A stretch of 64,000 nucleotides of DNA, taken from the NCBI GenBank assembly GCA_946221495.1, contig CAMIFA010000001.1, positions 25,573 through 89,572 of the forward strand. The letters run 5' to 3'. Shown in pieces: positions 26,642-35,301 of the stretch. The notes under the pieces were generated by a model. The model had not been told where the DNA came from. It saw only the letters and a program-made list of their open reading frames with translations, and ran no database searches. The number at the start of each line of letters is the position of its first letter. The stretch's first letter is position 1. Made by a program: the position numbers and the translations under genes. This DNA comes from an uncultured cyanobacterium. Lineage in GTDB: Bacteria; Cyanobacteriota; Cyanobacteriia; Cyanobacteriales; Chroococcidiopsidaceae.

Positions 26642-27727
26642 TTACAACTCCTGACCTTTAGTAAAAACTAGTCCACTGTATAAGTGAAAAGCTGGGTCCC
26701 AGTTTGTCTCAGCCCTACGAAACAAGTTTACGTGGGATGGGATACGACCCAGCAATTCTTTTTGATCTAGCACTGTTTCTGCAAACGGTGTGAAATCTGA
26801 CCAAAGGGTAGTTTGAATTAGTTGTTGGTCGAGAAAATTGATTAAGTTATTCCAGTTAATTCTAATTGTTTGATTATTTGTTTGGCTTGATTGAGGGGCA
26901 GTGATAACGTCTTGAGAAAATTGGTAACTGCGATCGCAAAGCCTGAGAATACACTGCCTACTACACAGGTGTAAATCGTAAAATTGAGCATAATCTTGAG
27001 TCTGGGTTTTACGCTGGAGTTTGCCTCGGTGATCTAAATCCACCACCTCTTCAAAAATCGGCAATAGTCCTGCAACTCGCTGACTAACTTCTGACCAATT
27101 GAACGTTAAAGAACCGATTTGTCCCTGTTGATTTTGACAAACAACTGTAGCTTGAGGGGAAGCTGACTCAAGGTAGCTGACTTGAAAAACTGAGATACTT
27201 TGAATTTCAGCTAGTGTAGCCCAAAAACATTTAACTCCAGAATCACACAGTTTCTGCCCTAAAAAGCGCAGTTCTCCAATTAAACCGGTACGGTAAAAGC
27301 GCCAGCCGCGACTGGGTAGCTGCAACCGCGCCGTGTAAGCATCTATTTGCATAATCTGGGCTAACTTTTGAGCAGCTACAGTTCTGATATCCGGAGCAAC
27401 TGGTTCTAAAACTAATACGCCTGGTTGGGTATTACTGGGGTCAGATGTAGCTTGGGCGATCGCTTGAGTTCGTTGTTCTTTGGCAATTGCTTGGACTCTT
27501 TGCAACCCTTGACGTGCTTGCGCGACAATTTTGGCATTAGTTGTATCGCGTAGCAGTTGCCGATAAATTGCTTCCGCCGTCTCTAGTTTTCCCGATACTT
27601 CGTCCAAGCGTCCAGCATAAAACTGTAGCCAAGGGTTTTGTGGTGACTCTTGCTTTAGTTGTTGCAGTAATTGGGCGGCGGCGCGGTAGTCTTGGCGTTC
27701 AAAGGCAGCAGCAACTTGGTCAATCAT
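26642..27727 (-). CDS. TPR-containing protein of unknown function
   Basis: 361 residues from the ATG at 27727; the frame stays open a further ten codons to a TTG inside a repeat, which I reject. The N-terminal 80 residues form two TPR-like helices pairs (FERQDYRAAAQLLQQLK, YAGRLDEVSGKLETAEAIYRQLL). The rest (about 115-361) is a globular region with many beta strands that I cannot place, ending LYSGLVFTKGQEL. No signal peptide is visible. The dispersed repeat at 27731-27861 sits immediately upstream and must contain or separate its promoter. Confidence 0.8.
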   Translation of the reverse strand: MIDQVAAAFERQDYRAAAQLLQQLKQESPQNPWLQFYAGRLDEVSGKLETAEAIYRQLLRDTTNAKIVAQARQGLQRVQAIAKEQRTQAIAQATSDPSNTQPGVLVLEPVAPDIRTVAAQKLAQIMQIDAYTARLQLPSRGWRFYRTGLIGELRFLGQKLCDSGVKCFWATLAEIQSISVFQVSYLESASPQATVVCQNQQGQIGSLTFNWSEVSQRVAGLLPIFEEVVDLDHRGKLQRKTQTQDYAQFYDLHLCSRQCILRLCDRSYQFSQDVITAPQSSQTNNQTIRINWNNLINFLDQQLIQTTLWSDFTPFAETVLDQKELLGRIPSHVNLFRRAETNWDPAFHLYSGLVFTKGQEL

Positions 27728-27730
27728 AAA

Positions 27731-27861
27731 GTAGTTTTGAGTTTTGAGCTTGCTCAACGCAGCAGCCGGAGCCTCCTCCGGCTGACCGTTGAGTTTTGAA
27801 TTGAAGAAAATTAACTAATTACTTCTTTAACTCAACATTCAACACTTAAAATTCATTACTG
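27731..27861. repeat. Hairpin-rich dispersed repeat, copy A
   Basis: It carries TTGAGCTTGCTCAA, a GCAGCCGGAG/CTCCGGCTG hairpin, GACCGTTGAGTTTTGA and AATTACTTCTTTAACTCAAC. These appear in the same order in reverse complement at 36101-36306. Copy A lacks about 50 bases present in copy B. Confidence 0.8.
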
Positions 27862-27882
27862 GAGTGAAGCAACTAACCTACT

Positions 27883-28596
27883 TTATTCTGCAAAAGCAGC
27901 AGCAACAAGAGATAATGCCACAATTGGTGCTGTAACTGCTCTAAGGATGCGACGACCTAGAGAAACAGGTTGAAATCCGGCGGCGATCGCTAACTGGGCT
28001 TCCGATGCTGTCCAGCCGCCCTCGCAGCCAATAGCAATCAAAATATCAGATGTGATAGACACTGAATTAAGCGCATTTTTTAAATGGGGATAGCTGTCAC
28101 GGGCAACGCAAAAAAAGCGATGATTCCCCGCCGTCGCTGAAATAGCAGTAGCAAAAGAAACTGGTTCTAAGATCGCAGGTACAACAGAGCGTTCTGACTG
28201 TTCAGCTGCTTCTTTGGCAATCCGCCGCCACCGTTCTAGTTTTTGAGGACTGGGATTAAGTAATGTGCGATCGCTAATTACTGGTGCAATAGAAGTTACT
28301 CCCAACTCTGTGCAGGCGCGTACTACTTCATCAAATGAGTTACCTTTTGGCAATGCCATGATCAGCGTAATTGAGACTGGTAACTCGGTTTGTATCTCAA
28401 TTAACTCTAAAATTTGCGCCGTCGCCCCTGCCAACACACTTAACCACCATTGCCCCTGCCCATCCATCGCAATAAAGTGATCGCCCTCCCGTAGCCGTAA
28501 AACATTACCGAGATAATGCTGTTGTTGATTTGTCAGCAGAATTTCTTTGTCTTGCAGCTGAGAAGGAGCGATCGCTAGTCGTTGTAGTTGAGCCAC
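27883..28596 (-). CDS. rsmE: 16S rRNA (uracil-1498-N3)-methyltransferase
   Basis: 237 residues from a GTG start. RsmE of the SPOUT superfamily: N-terminal PUA-like part (LRLREGDHFIAMDGQG) and a knotted SAM-binding C-terminal part with GCEGGWTASE, the SLGRRILRAVTA hallmark and ALSLVAA. It methylates U1498 of 16S rRNA in the 30S subunit. It lies 43 bp after the sir stop on the same strand and could be co-transcribed with it. The downstream side is the repeat at 27731-27861. Confidence 0.96.
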   Translation of the reverse strand: MAQLQRLAIAPSQLQDKEILLTNQQQHYLGNVLRLREGDHFIAMDGQGQWWLSVLAGATAQILELIEIQTELPVSITLIMALPKGNSFDEVVRACTELGVTSIAPVISDRTLLNPSPQKLERWRRIAKEAAEQSERSVVPAILEPVSFATAISATAGNHRFFCVARDSYPHLKNALNSVSITSDILIAIGCEGGWTASEAQLAIAAGFQPVSLGRRILRAVTAPIVALSLVAAAFAE

Positions 28597-28639
28597 AATT
28601 AGGAGGCTAGGGTAATAACCCTAGCTTGCGTCAAGAAGA

Positions 28640-30676
28640 TTAGGAGTCTAACTGCGCTTGTAGGTACGCCTCTAACGCCTCGTTAACGAGTTGGCTAATC
28701 GGCTTACCTTGACTCAGGGCAGTTTCTTTTAGCTTGCCATAAACTGAGTCTTTAACGCTGACGCGGTTACGTCTAGCTGTAGTAGTATTGGCGATCGCGA
28801 CAATGCCATTACTTGCGTCTGTAATTTCGCCAGTAGTAGAGTCGGCAATCGCTTCTACTAAACCATCACTGTCGTCTGTTATATCTTCTATAGCAGTTGT
28901 CGCAGTGGCTTGGGACTCGTAATTAGTGGCAAATTCCCTAATTGCATCAAACCCAACGCGATCGCAAAAATCTCCAAAACTTTCCCCAGAATTACGTGAC
29001 TGCTTGAAGAAGACTAAAATCGGCTCTAGCTGTGTTTCTAGGTCATTAATTGGCAGCCGTTCCATATAAGGTAACGCTAGCCTTGTTTGCGCTGGTGAAG
29101 CACCTAGCCAAACTTGATAAGATTCGGGGGCGCTACCGACAAATCCTAGTTCTGCTAGATAAGGACGCGCGCAGCCGTTCGGACAGCCAGTCATCCGCAC
29201 GATAAAATGCTCTTTTTCTAACCCTACTTTCTCCAGTAGTGTCTCAATGCGCTTCAAAACGCTGGGCATCACTCGTTCTGACTCGGTAATTGCCAAGCCG
29301 CAAGTAGGCATCGCTGGGCAAGCCATTGAATACCTTACTAAAGGGTTAATGGCATTTGGATCGATTTGAACGCCGCAGCGATCTAGAATTTCTTGGATGC
29401 GATCGCGATCTTGCGGTTCAATGTCGTAGAAAATTACGTTGTGGTGTGGTGTTAGGCGGATCGGTAAGTTAAACTGCTGCACAATTTCTCGCATTGCAGT
29501 TCGTAGTTGGAACGAGCCTTCATCTTTAATCCGTCCATTTTCAACGGAAATACCTAAGAAAAGCTTGCCGTCGCCTTGTTCTTGCCAACCCAGGAAGTCT
29601 TCGTATTTAAATTCTGGCAGTGGTTGGAAAGGTTCTAGCTCTTTGCCAAAATATTCCTCTACCATTGAGCGGAACTTATCAACGCCCCAATCATTGATTA
29701 GGTACTTCAACCGCGCATGACGACGATCAGTGCGATCGCCATAATCGCGCTGCGTTGCTACAATTGCCTTGACTATTTCGTAAACGTCATCCTTTGCTAC
29801 ATAGCAAATTGGATCAGCTAGGCGGACGAACGTTTCTTCTTTGTTGTGTGTGCGTCCCAAGCCGCCACCAGCATAAACATTAAAGCCTTCTAACTCTTGA
29901 TTTTCGTTGGTAATTACTACCAAGCTGAGGTCTTGGGAAAACAAATCTACTGAGTTATCCCCTGGTACAGTTACGGCACACTTAAACTTGCGGGGCATAT
30001 AATGAGTGCCGTAAATCGGTTCTGGGTTGTCATGGATAATTGTCCCAGTACCGTTACGCAGACGAGCTTCTTTTACTTTAGGGTCTTCTTCGGCAGTAAT
30101 CGCCTTTTCTCCATCCAGCCAAAGCTCGTAATAAGCGCCTGTTTGCGGTGTCAGCAAGTCAGCAACATTTTGGGCATATTCCCAAGCGTACTGATACTCA
30201 GGGCGATTTTTAAACGGCGCAGGAGGAGCCATCACGTTACGGCTAACATCACCGCAAGCCGCTAAAGTCGAACCCATGTTTTGAATAATCGCAGCGATCG
30301 CACTTTTGAGATTTTTCTTCAAAATCCCATGCATCTGAAACCCTTGTCTAGTCGTGGCGCGCAGTGTCTGGTTGCCATATTCACTCGCCAGCTTATCTAA
30401 CGTTAGATACAGCTGCGGTGGCACAAAACCACCCGGATTTTTTGTCCGCAGCATGAACTGATAGTCTTTCTCCTGTCCCTTAACCCGATTATCTCGGTTG
30501 TCCTGCTGGTAAGAGCCGTGAAACTTCAGAATCTGAACTGCGTCTTCTGTAAAGTGATTTGTATCTTGAAAAAGCTCGGTCGCGACAGGTTCACGCAAAA
30601 AATCACTGCGTTCTTTTAAACCTTCTACCTTAGAAGGCTTGCGGCTTGTAGACGTAGGAGTTGCAGATTTCACCAT
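28640..30676 (-). CDS. sir: Ferredoxin-sulfite reductase with a C-terminal RHH-like extension
   Basis: 678 residues. The main body (about 15-590) is a plant-type ferredoxin-dependent sulfite reductase. The siroheme/4Fe-4S ligands are present in CPAMPTCG (about 450) and TGCPNGC (about 497), with the substrate-side Arg/Lys region TLRATTRQGFQ. It reduces sulfite to sulfide for cysteine synthesis. After an acidic, repetitive linker (about 590-634) the last ~44 residues read like a ribbon-helix-helix domain (NRVSVKDSVYGKLKETAL, PISQLVNEALEAYL). I infer this from pattern alone. Such a tail would allow DNA binding or dimerisation. rsmE follows after 43 bp. Confidence 0.96.
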   Translation of the reverse strand: MVKSATPTSTSRKPSKVEGLKERSDFLREPVATELFQDTNHFTEDAVQILKFHGSYQQDNRDNRVKGQEKDYQFMLRTKNPGGFVPPQLYLTLDKLASEYGNQTLRATTRQGFQMHGILKKNLKSAIAAIIQNMGSTLAACGDVSRNVMAPPAPFKNRPEYQYAWEYAQNVADLLTPQTGAYYELWLDGEKAITAEEDPKVKEARLRNGTGTIIHDNPEPIYGTHYMPRKFKCAVTVPGDNSVDLFSQDLSLVVITNENQELEGFNVYAGGGLGRTHNKEETFVRLADPICYVAKDDVYEIVKAIVATQRDYGDRTDRRHARLKYLINDWGVDKFRSMVEEYFGKELEPFQPLPEFKYEDFLGWQEQGDGKLFLGISVENGRIKDEGSFQLRTAMREIVQQFNLPIRLTPHHNVIFYDIEPQDRDRIQEILDRCGVQIDPNAINPLVRYSMACPAMPTCGLAITESERVMPSVLKRIETLLEKVGLEKEHFIVRMTGCPNGCARPYLAELGFVGSAPESYQVWLGASPAQTRLALPYMERLPINDLETQLEPILVFFKQSRNSGESFGDFCDRVGFDAIREFATNYESQATATTAIEDITDDSDGLVEAIADSTTGEITDASNGIVAIANTTTARRNRVSVKDSVYGKLKETALSQGKPISQLVNEALEAYLQAQLDS

Positions 30677-31020
30677 TTCATTTGTAAAAGAATTTTAACA
30701 AGGCATTCATCGCCGCCCAGGTAAATTATAAATGCCCTAGTCGGTTACACAAACCACGCTAATCTAGTCAGGATACTGATGAATATTCCGATATTTTAAC
30801 ATGATAAAAAAGCCAGGGTTCGCCACTTAGGTAACAGTGAGCAACCCCAGCAATTATTACTTAACAGTGAATTGTCAATTCTGAGCTTTTTTAGCTAAAG
30901 GTATTTAGCGAATAACTTAGTCTTACCTGTCGCCTTTCAACTAATAGTTTTTTAGCCTTTTGAGTTACCCAGCATTTGGTAATCAGTTTCCTTTTACCTC
31001 TTGCCTTTCAACTAATAGTT
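30677..31020. other. Intergenic region between sir and the outer-membrane protein gene
   Basis: 344 bp. It holds the first copy of the 30-bp direct repeat described separately and scattered AT-rich sequence. The sir promoter should lie near 30680-30800. Confidence 0.5.
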
Positions 31021-31022
31021 TT
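30922..31022. repeat. 30-bp direct repeat pair (GCCTTTCAACTAATAGTTTT)
   Basis: Copy 1 is 30922-30951 and copy 2 is 30993-31022, with only a few differences. Copy 2 runs into the stop codon of the outer-membrane protein gene. A diverged relative (TCCTTTCAGCTAATTATTAG) lies near 33743, downstream of the beta-lactamase-like gene. Confidence 0.75.
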
Positions 31023-31551
31023 AGTTGAAGCGATATGCTGCACCTAATTGAAAGCTAACAGCTGGATCAGAACTATTTTCGTAGGCATCAAGTCCTAACT
31101 TGGCATCACCGTAAAGAACAATATTTCTCCTTAATTCGGTTTCAGCGCCTGCTGTTAGAACAACTGCATCTTTATCGCCTAAAGGACTTAGTTCTCCATC
31201 TTCTTCTACGAAAGAGTAGCCAGCACCAACATAAGCATTAGCGTTATTTGTAATTGGCACATCGTAGGAAACTATCGGCATGATCGCGCTGGTTTCACCA
31301 TTAAACAAGATTGCGCCCCGCGCTGAAATTGGTGTATTTGGAATAGCAACGCGACCTTGAATATTGCCACCGAATGCAGCATCATCACTACTCTTATCAT
31401 TGTTAGTAGCGCTAATAGAAACACCAGCACCTAGATAGCTAGCATTAGTACCTGTAGGCTTTGCAAAAGCTTCTCCTGCTGATATAACCGGAGCAACTAC
31501 TAAAGCAGACAAAGCAGAAATCTTGAGAACAGAGTTTAGAAAGCGTTTCAT
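31021..31551 (-). CDS. Small outer-membrane beta-barrel protein
   Basis: 176 residues. A signal peptide MKRFLNSVLKISALSALVV ending at AFAK (about residue 31) is followed by alternating strands rich in Gly, Tyr and Asn (YLGAGVSISA, ANAYVGAGYSFVEEDG, VSFQLGAAYRFN). Its ending in an aromatic residue near the C-terminus and the repeating strand pattern fit a small OmpA/OmpX-like eight-stranded barrel. The precise function is unknown. It stands alone between repeat-rich intergenic regions. Confidence 0.82.
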   Translation of the reverse strand: MKRFLNSVLKISALSALVVAPVISAGEAFAKPTGTNASYLGAGVSISATNNDKSSDDAAFGGNIQGRVAIPNTPISARGAILFNGETSAIMPIVSYDVPITNNANAYVGAGYSFVEEDGELSPLGDKDAVVLTAGAETELRRNIVLYGDAKLGLDAYENSSDPAVSFQLGAAYRFN

Positions 31552-31927
31552 AATACTTTAGTTAATTTGTGTTTTTTGCTTACATATTCAAAGTCGAATA
31601 AGGATATAAAAAAGTTCCAATAGCTTTCTCTAAAAACTTGAAACTCTACTTAAGCTTTTATCTTGCTAATAAACATAATTTCAGATACAAAAACTAAACT
31701 TATTACTAATTAAATTTAAAAAAATGGCTTTTAGGAGACGCTTCTTTAACTGGCATATAGGTTAAATCAATTGGTATTTAAACCTAACCTTACTCACTAA
31801 GTAAGGCTTAATGCGTCTCTAATACTATTTCTCAAAGTTTGAGCAACTAGCATTCAGCGTAGGAGAACGCCTGTATATTTTGGTAGAGTCGCTTCTAGGA
31901 ATATTCTTACTGAGAGCGTTACGTCAC
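31552..31927. other. Intergenic region upstream of the outer-membrane protein gene
   Basis: 376 bp up to the hairpin element. It includes a small stem CCTTAC/GTAAGG near 31793-31811 but no gene that I can support. Confidence 0.5.
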
Positions 31928-32126
31928 ATCTTGCACAAGCGCGGTTTCAACCGCAGCTAAACAAGCGAAACCCGCCGGCGCGGGTTAAAAAACCCCAAAT
32001 TTCCATTAGTCTGCCTCCGCAGACTTTGAGTATAAGAGCGAAGCAACTTCTGTCCCCCTTCTTCCGAAGGGGGTAAGGGGGGTTGGCATAGTCGCGAATT
32101 GAATTCACCAAGATCAGGTGCAAGAT
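31928..32126. repeat. 199-bp element with four tandem hairpins and ATCTTGCAC inverted ends
   Basis: The outer 9-bp inverted repeats are ATCTTGCAC (31928-31936) and GTGCAAGAT (32118-32126). Inside are four perfect stems: GCGGTT/AACCGC (31941-31954), AACCCGC/GCGGGTT (31969-31986), AGTCTGC/GCAGACT (32008-32025) and CCCCCTTC/GAAGGGGG (32054-32073), with loops of 2, 4, 4 and 4 nt. It has no coding capacity and resembles dispersed palindromic elements of cyanobacteria. Confidence 0.8.
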
Positions 32127-32229
32127 ATGATTTACTGAAAAAATGGTTTAGCGACTGATAGCACCACTACAACTCCAGTTCTTCTTCGAGCCTTGTAGTA
32201 AAATTAAATACTGCAAACTCTGTACTGCC

Positions 32230-33522
32230 CTAAAACTGAGCTTGATCAGCAATGTAGCTAGCAATGTCGTTGATACACTTACGGATAGCACGTTCATTGT
32301 CGCTGTAGTTGAACACAATGCTGAGGACATAATCCTGATTATTGATGCTCATGGCTAAGGTTGTACCCAAGACTTTAGAGTTACGTCCAGTTTTTTCCCC
32401 GATCCAGATAACAGTATTTTTCAGTGCCTCGTAACCCAAGGTTTTGTCGTCTTGGCTAGCTAGCGCCTCGCGCAAAACTTCATCCCCTGGATGTTCAAGG
32501 TTGTAAATTTGGAGCATCATTTGTGTTAGTTCATCTGTAGTGATGCGGTTGAAGCCAGTACCCATATTGGCAGGATAGGTACTTTTTCCTGCTAGCTTAG
32601 AGTTGACTTGAGTGACTTGATAGCCGCGATCGCGCAAAACAGAATTAATGTAATCTCTGCCTAAATAATCGATTAGCTGATTGGTAGCAATATTACTGCT
32701 TTGGTTAATCATCCGCATCACTAGCTGCCGCAGCGTATATTCTCCTCCTACCGAGATATCCGAGGTATCTTCGGTGTAGTTGCCTTGGCTCACCTTGATC
32801 TTGGTATCCAGGCTAATGTTTTCCTGCGTCAGCTTCTGCATCAGGGCGATCGCAATTGGCACTTTAATTAAACTGGCAGCGCTCTCCGGAGGCTGATCTC
32901 CATACCAATGACGACATTCCCCCAAAACGTCGCACACAGTAATTCTGACGTTCTCTGGCTGTATACCTGTACGTCTAACAATAGGTTCCAGAAACCCTGC
33001 TCTGGCGCTGTTGAAATTACTAAAGGCGATCGCCAAATACTTTTTGTATTCCTGCACTTTTTGCCTAGCAGACTTAGCTAGAAAAGAATTCTGCGGCACT
33101 GCTTGGAGGGAAGTAATTCCTTGTTGCCACACAGTAGGAATTTTCTTTAGTAGCTCAACAGAGGGATTAAGTCTGCTTTCTAGTTCTCTTGCCTGATCTG
33201 CAAATTGAAGTGCCTCATTCCACCTCTTTTTAGCTGTTTCTTCAACTTCAATCCGTATCTCTACAGCGCGAAGCGTTGGTAATAGAGCTATCGGTGTTGA
33301 AGTTTTATTTGCAGTTGTTGGTGTTGTAGGTTGCTGCAATTGGGCGCGGAGGCGATCGCGCATCTGGTAAAGCTCTGGAATCGACTTTACAGTGAGTAAC
33401 GGCGATTCTGAAGAGGACGTTTCAATTTTTGGTGTTAAGGCTAAAGGGTAGTAGTCCGCCGATCCAGCAATAATGCTTAATGCACCTACTGGTACTAAGA
33501 GTAGATGCCAAAACTGACGCAT
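32230..33522 (-). CDS. Class A beta-lactamase-like serine hydrolase
   Basis: 430 residues. An N-terminal hydrophobic segment (about 8-25) should export or anchor it. About 150 residues of helical linker with Gln/Pro-rich sequence precede a class A-type domain with SLIK (nucleophile serine, near residue 219), SSN (near 274) and KTG (near 375). The Glu-166 region of true beta-lactamases is not obvious. Relatives include both beta-lactamases and penicillin-binding-like enzymes, so a peptidoglycan role is equally possible. It stands alone and faces the hairpin element on its 3' side. Confidence 0.88.
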   Translation of the reverse strand: MRQFWHLLLVPVGALSIIAGSADYYPLALTPKIETSSSESPLLTVKSIPELYQMRDRLRAQLQQPTTPTTANKTSTPIALLPTLRAVEIRIEVEETAKKRWNEALQFADQARELESRLNPSVELLKKIPTVWQQGITSLQAVPQNSFLAKSARQKVQEYKKYLAIAFSNFNSARAGFLEPIVRRTGIQPENVRITVCDVLGECRHWYGDQPPESAASLIKVPIAIALMQKLTQENISLDTKIKVSQGNYTEDTSDISVGGEYTLRQLVMRMINQSSNIATNQLIDYLGRDYINSVLRDRGYQVTQVNSKLAGKSTYPANMGTGFNRITTDELTQMMLQIYNLEHPGDEVLREALASQDDKTLGYEALKNTVIWIGEKTGRNSKVLGTTLAMSINNQDYVLSIVFNYSDNERAIRKCINDIASYIADQAQF

Positions 33523-33586
33523 TCATCAACCTCACCACTTATAAGTGGGATAACACAAGCAATCTTAATCAAAATTGAAAAGAGAA

Positions 33587-33615
33587 GACAGGAGACAGGA
33601 GACAGAAGACAGGAG
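33587..33615. repeat. Heptanucleotide tandem repeat AGACAGG x4
   Basis: The purine strand shows AGACAGG, AGACAGG, AGACAGA, AGACAGG in a row, 65 bp upstream of the beta-lactamase-like gene. The 7-bp period matches the STRR class of cyanobacterial repeats. Confidence 0.8.
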
Positions 33616-33795
33616 AAGAAACGGCACGCAATTCAAACCTCCACTATTTTAAGAGCGATCCAATGAAAGATCCGGAAATTAAATCTATCACCCTAAACGT
33701 AGAGTGAGAAAAAAGATCCAAACGACCTTCCTGCTGTTTCCTTTCAGCTAATTATTAGCCTTCTGGCAATAGACTTTAAAAGTTGAAGGAAAATT

Positions 33796-34134
33796 TTAAG
33801 GCTGCACCTGTTGCGAGATCCACTGGAGGTAAGGTTGAGAGCCTGCAAGAATTGGAAGGGCAATGATTTCTGGCACTTCGTAGGAGTGTAATTCTCGGAT
33901 TTTAGCTTCTAAATTGGGAAATTGCGCTAAGTCAGTTTTAACCAGCAGTTGCCACTCTTGTTCTTGATGCAGTTCGCCTTGCCAAGTGTAGATCGAGTGG
34001 ATCGGCAATAAACTAACGCAAGCAGCTAGCTGGGATTGTACTAAGGATTTAGCGATCGCCTCTGCTTCCTGTTGCGAAGGAGCTGTGACTAATACCACAC
34101 CATAGTTACTTGAATTGATCCTATCCATTGCCAT
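33796..34134 (-). CDS. cutA: CutA divalent-cation tolerance protein
   Basis: 112 residues from the ATG at 34134, which overlaps the stop of the upstream VOC gene by one base (TGATG); a second ATG two codons later is possible. The family signatures are present: VVLVTAPSQQEAEAIAKSL, CVSLLPIHSIYTWQGE and ELHSYEVPEIIALPI. CutA forms a very stable trimer implicated in copper and other divalent-metal tolerance, though the mechanism is unsettled. Translational coupling to the VOC protein is likely from the overlap. Confidence 0.96.
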   Translation of the reverse strand: MAMDRINSSNYGVVLVTAPSQQEAEAIAKSLVQSQLAACVSLLPIHSIYTWQGELHQEQEWQLLVKTDLAQFPNLEAKIRELHSYEVPEIIALPILAGSQPYLQWISQQVQP

Positions 34135-34571
34135 CAATCACGTAAAACGCGGATAAATTCGAGCGGTAGATTATCAGTATCGGCAATGAAGGCAACCTCG
34201 TATATGCGATCGCCAATTTGCTGTTGAGTCGGTTCTAAAAGCACCTTCAGAGGTTGATATTGCTCTGGATCAGTTCTTTGCGCCTCTAAAAAGCGCTCCT
34301 TTAAGGCTGTTAACCAGAGGGGTAACTGGGGTGTTTCCTCAGTGATATCAAAAGATAAATGGTAATACCCGACATAATGTTCATCTTCAAAAGCATCAGC
34401 AGCAGGATGCGGTTCGGGAATTTGGATCAATTCAATTCTGCCGCCTAGTCCTTCTAGCCAGCAAGCCAAAGTGTAGCCAGTGGTAAAACGTTCACAGACA
34501 CTAAATCCTAGCTGTTCATAGAACGCGATCGCGCGATGAATATTTGCTGTGCGGATTGAGGCGTGATGCAT
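34134..34571 (-). CDS. VOC (glyoxalase/dioxygenase-like) protein
   Basis: 145 residues, a single VOC domain. Features: MHHASIRTANIHRAIAFY start, the beta-alpha-beta units, YHLSFDI with a histidine and PLEFIRVLRD with a glutamate that may bind a metal. Members include lactoylglutathione lyase, fosfomycin-resistance and dioxygenase enzymes; the substrate cannot be assigned from sequence. The stop overlaps the cutA start and the TIGR02652-like gene lies 20 bp upstream, so the three genes look like one operon. Confidence 0.85.
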   Translation of the reverse strand: MHHASIRTANIHRAIAFYEQLGFSVCERFTTGYTLACWLEGLGGRIELIQIPEPHPAADAFEDEHYVGYYHLSFDITEETPQLPLWLTALKERFLEAQRTDPEQYQPLKVLLEPTQQQIGDRIYEVAFIADTDNLPLEFIRVLRD

Positions 34572-34591
34572 AAAAGAGGCGAGAGCTACTT

Positions 34592-35101
34592 CTACTCAAA
34601 TAGTCGGAAATAAGGGTAACGTACTGGGACACCTGGCTCTTTTTCTAGGTCAAAATTGATTACTTCCCAGCATGGTTCTTCCTTATGGTCTGGACTAAAT
34701 TCTACTGGCAAGCCGTAAAGTCGTGGACGTGACGGCTCTGATTGCCCCCGCCAAGGTGTGCTACGTTCCAAATAACCACTAATTAATTCTTGGTAGCGGC
34801 GGGCGATGATCACCCGTGTAGCGCGATAGCCTTGGGTATAGAGGCGATCTAACGCTTCGTGAATTTCAAAGCGAATTCCATCTGGGTGAGTATGTTGCCG
34901 ATACCATTCATTATTCCAACGCCGCCAATGACGACCTGATTGGAGATGAATTAGTTCTTCGGTCTTGGGGTCAGCTTCAAATGCACCATGACGCGGACAC
35001 AAATAAGTGTCTGTAAGCGTCAGCGCCGTAACAGTTTGGCGACAGTGGGGACACTGAATTTCTGGACCAAAAATGGGGTACTGCAAGCCTGGATTCATCA
35101 T
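34592..35101 (-). CDS. Conserved cyanobacterial protein, TIGR02652-like, with zinc-ribbon cysteines
   Basis: 169 residues. The N-terminal 40 residues contain CPHC and CPRHG, a likely zinc ribbon. The rest is a compact domain with LIHLQSGRHWRRWN, ATRVIIARRYQELI and a Pro/Arg-rich C-terminus (VPVRYPYFRLFE). It matches the family I know as TIGR02652, universal in cyanobacteria and of unknown function. Two ATGs stand in tandem at the start. It heads the probable operon with the VOC gene and cutA and is divergent from the gamma-carbonic-anhydrase gene at 35302. Confidence 0.8.
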   Translation of the reverse strand: MMNPGLQYPIFGPEIQCPHCRQTVTALTLTDTYLCPRHGAFEADPKTEELIHLQSGRHWRRWNNEWYRQHTHPDGIRFEIHEALDRLYTQGYRATRVIIARRYQELISGYLERSTPWRGQSEPSRPRLYGLPVEFSPDHKEEPCWEVINFDLEKEPGVPVRYPYFRLFE

Positions 35102-35301
35102 GAAGTGCGGACCAGCATATTTCTCGTCTTCACCAGCACCAATGTTTTATTTTGACACTATTAATCCAAAAAGCTGCTATTTTTAAGCTCACTGTTGCCT
35201 TCTTGAGGATCTTACACCGTGATATTCTGCTAAAATCAACCAGCTAATTGAGTTGCCCCTAATTAAAGCAACCTTTTGGGTACTATATCCGATATTCTAT
35301 C

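Noticed and set aside
31793..31811. Small stem CCTTAC/GTAAGG as a terminator
   Set aside because: It is 240 bp upstream of one gene and over 400 bp from the end of the other, with no T run.
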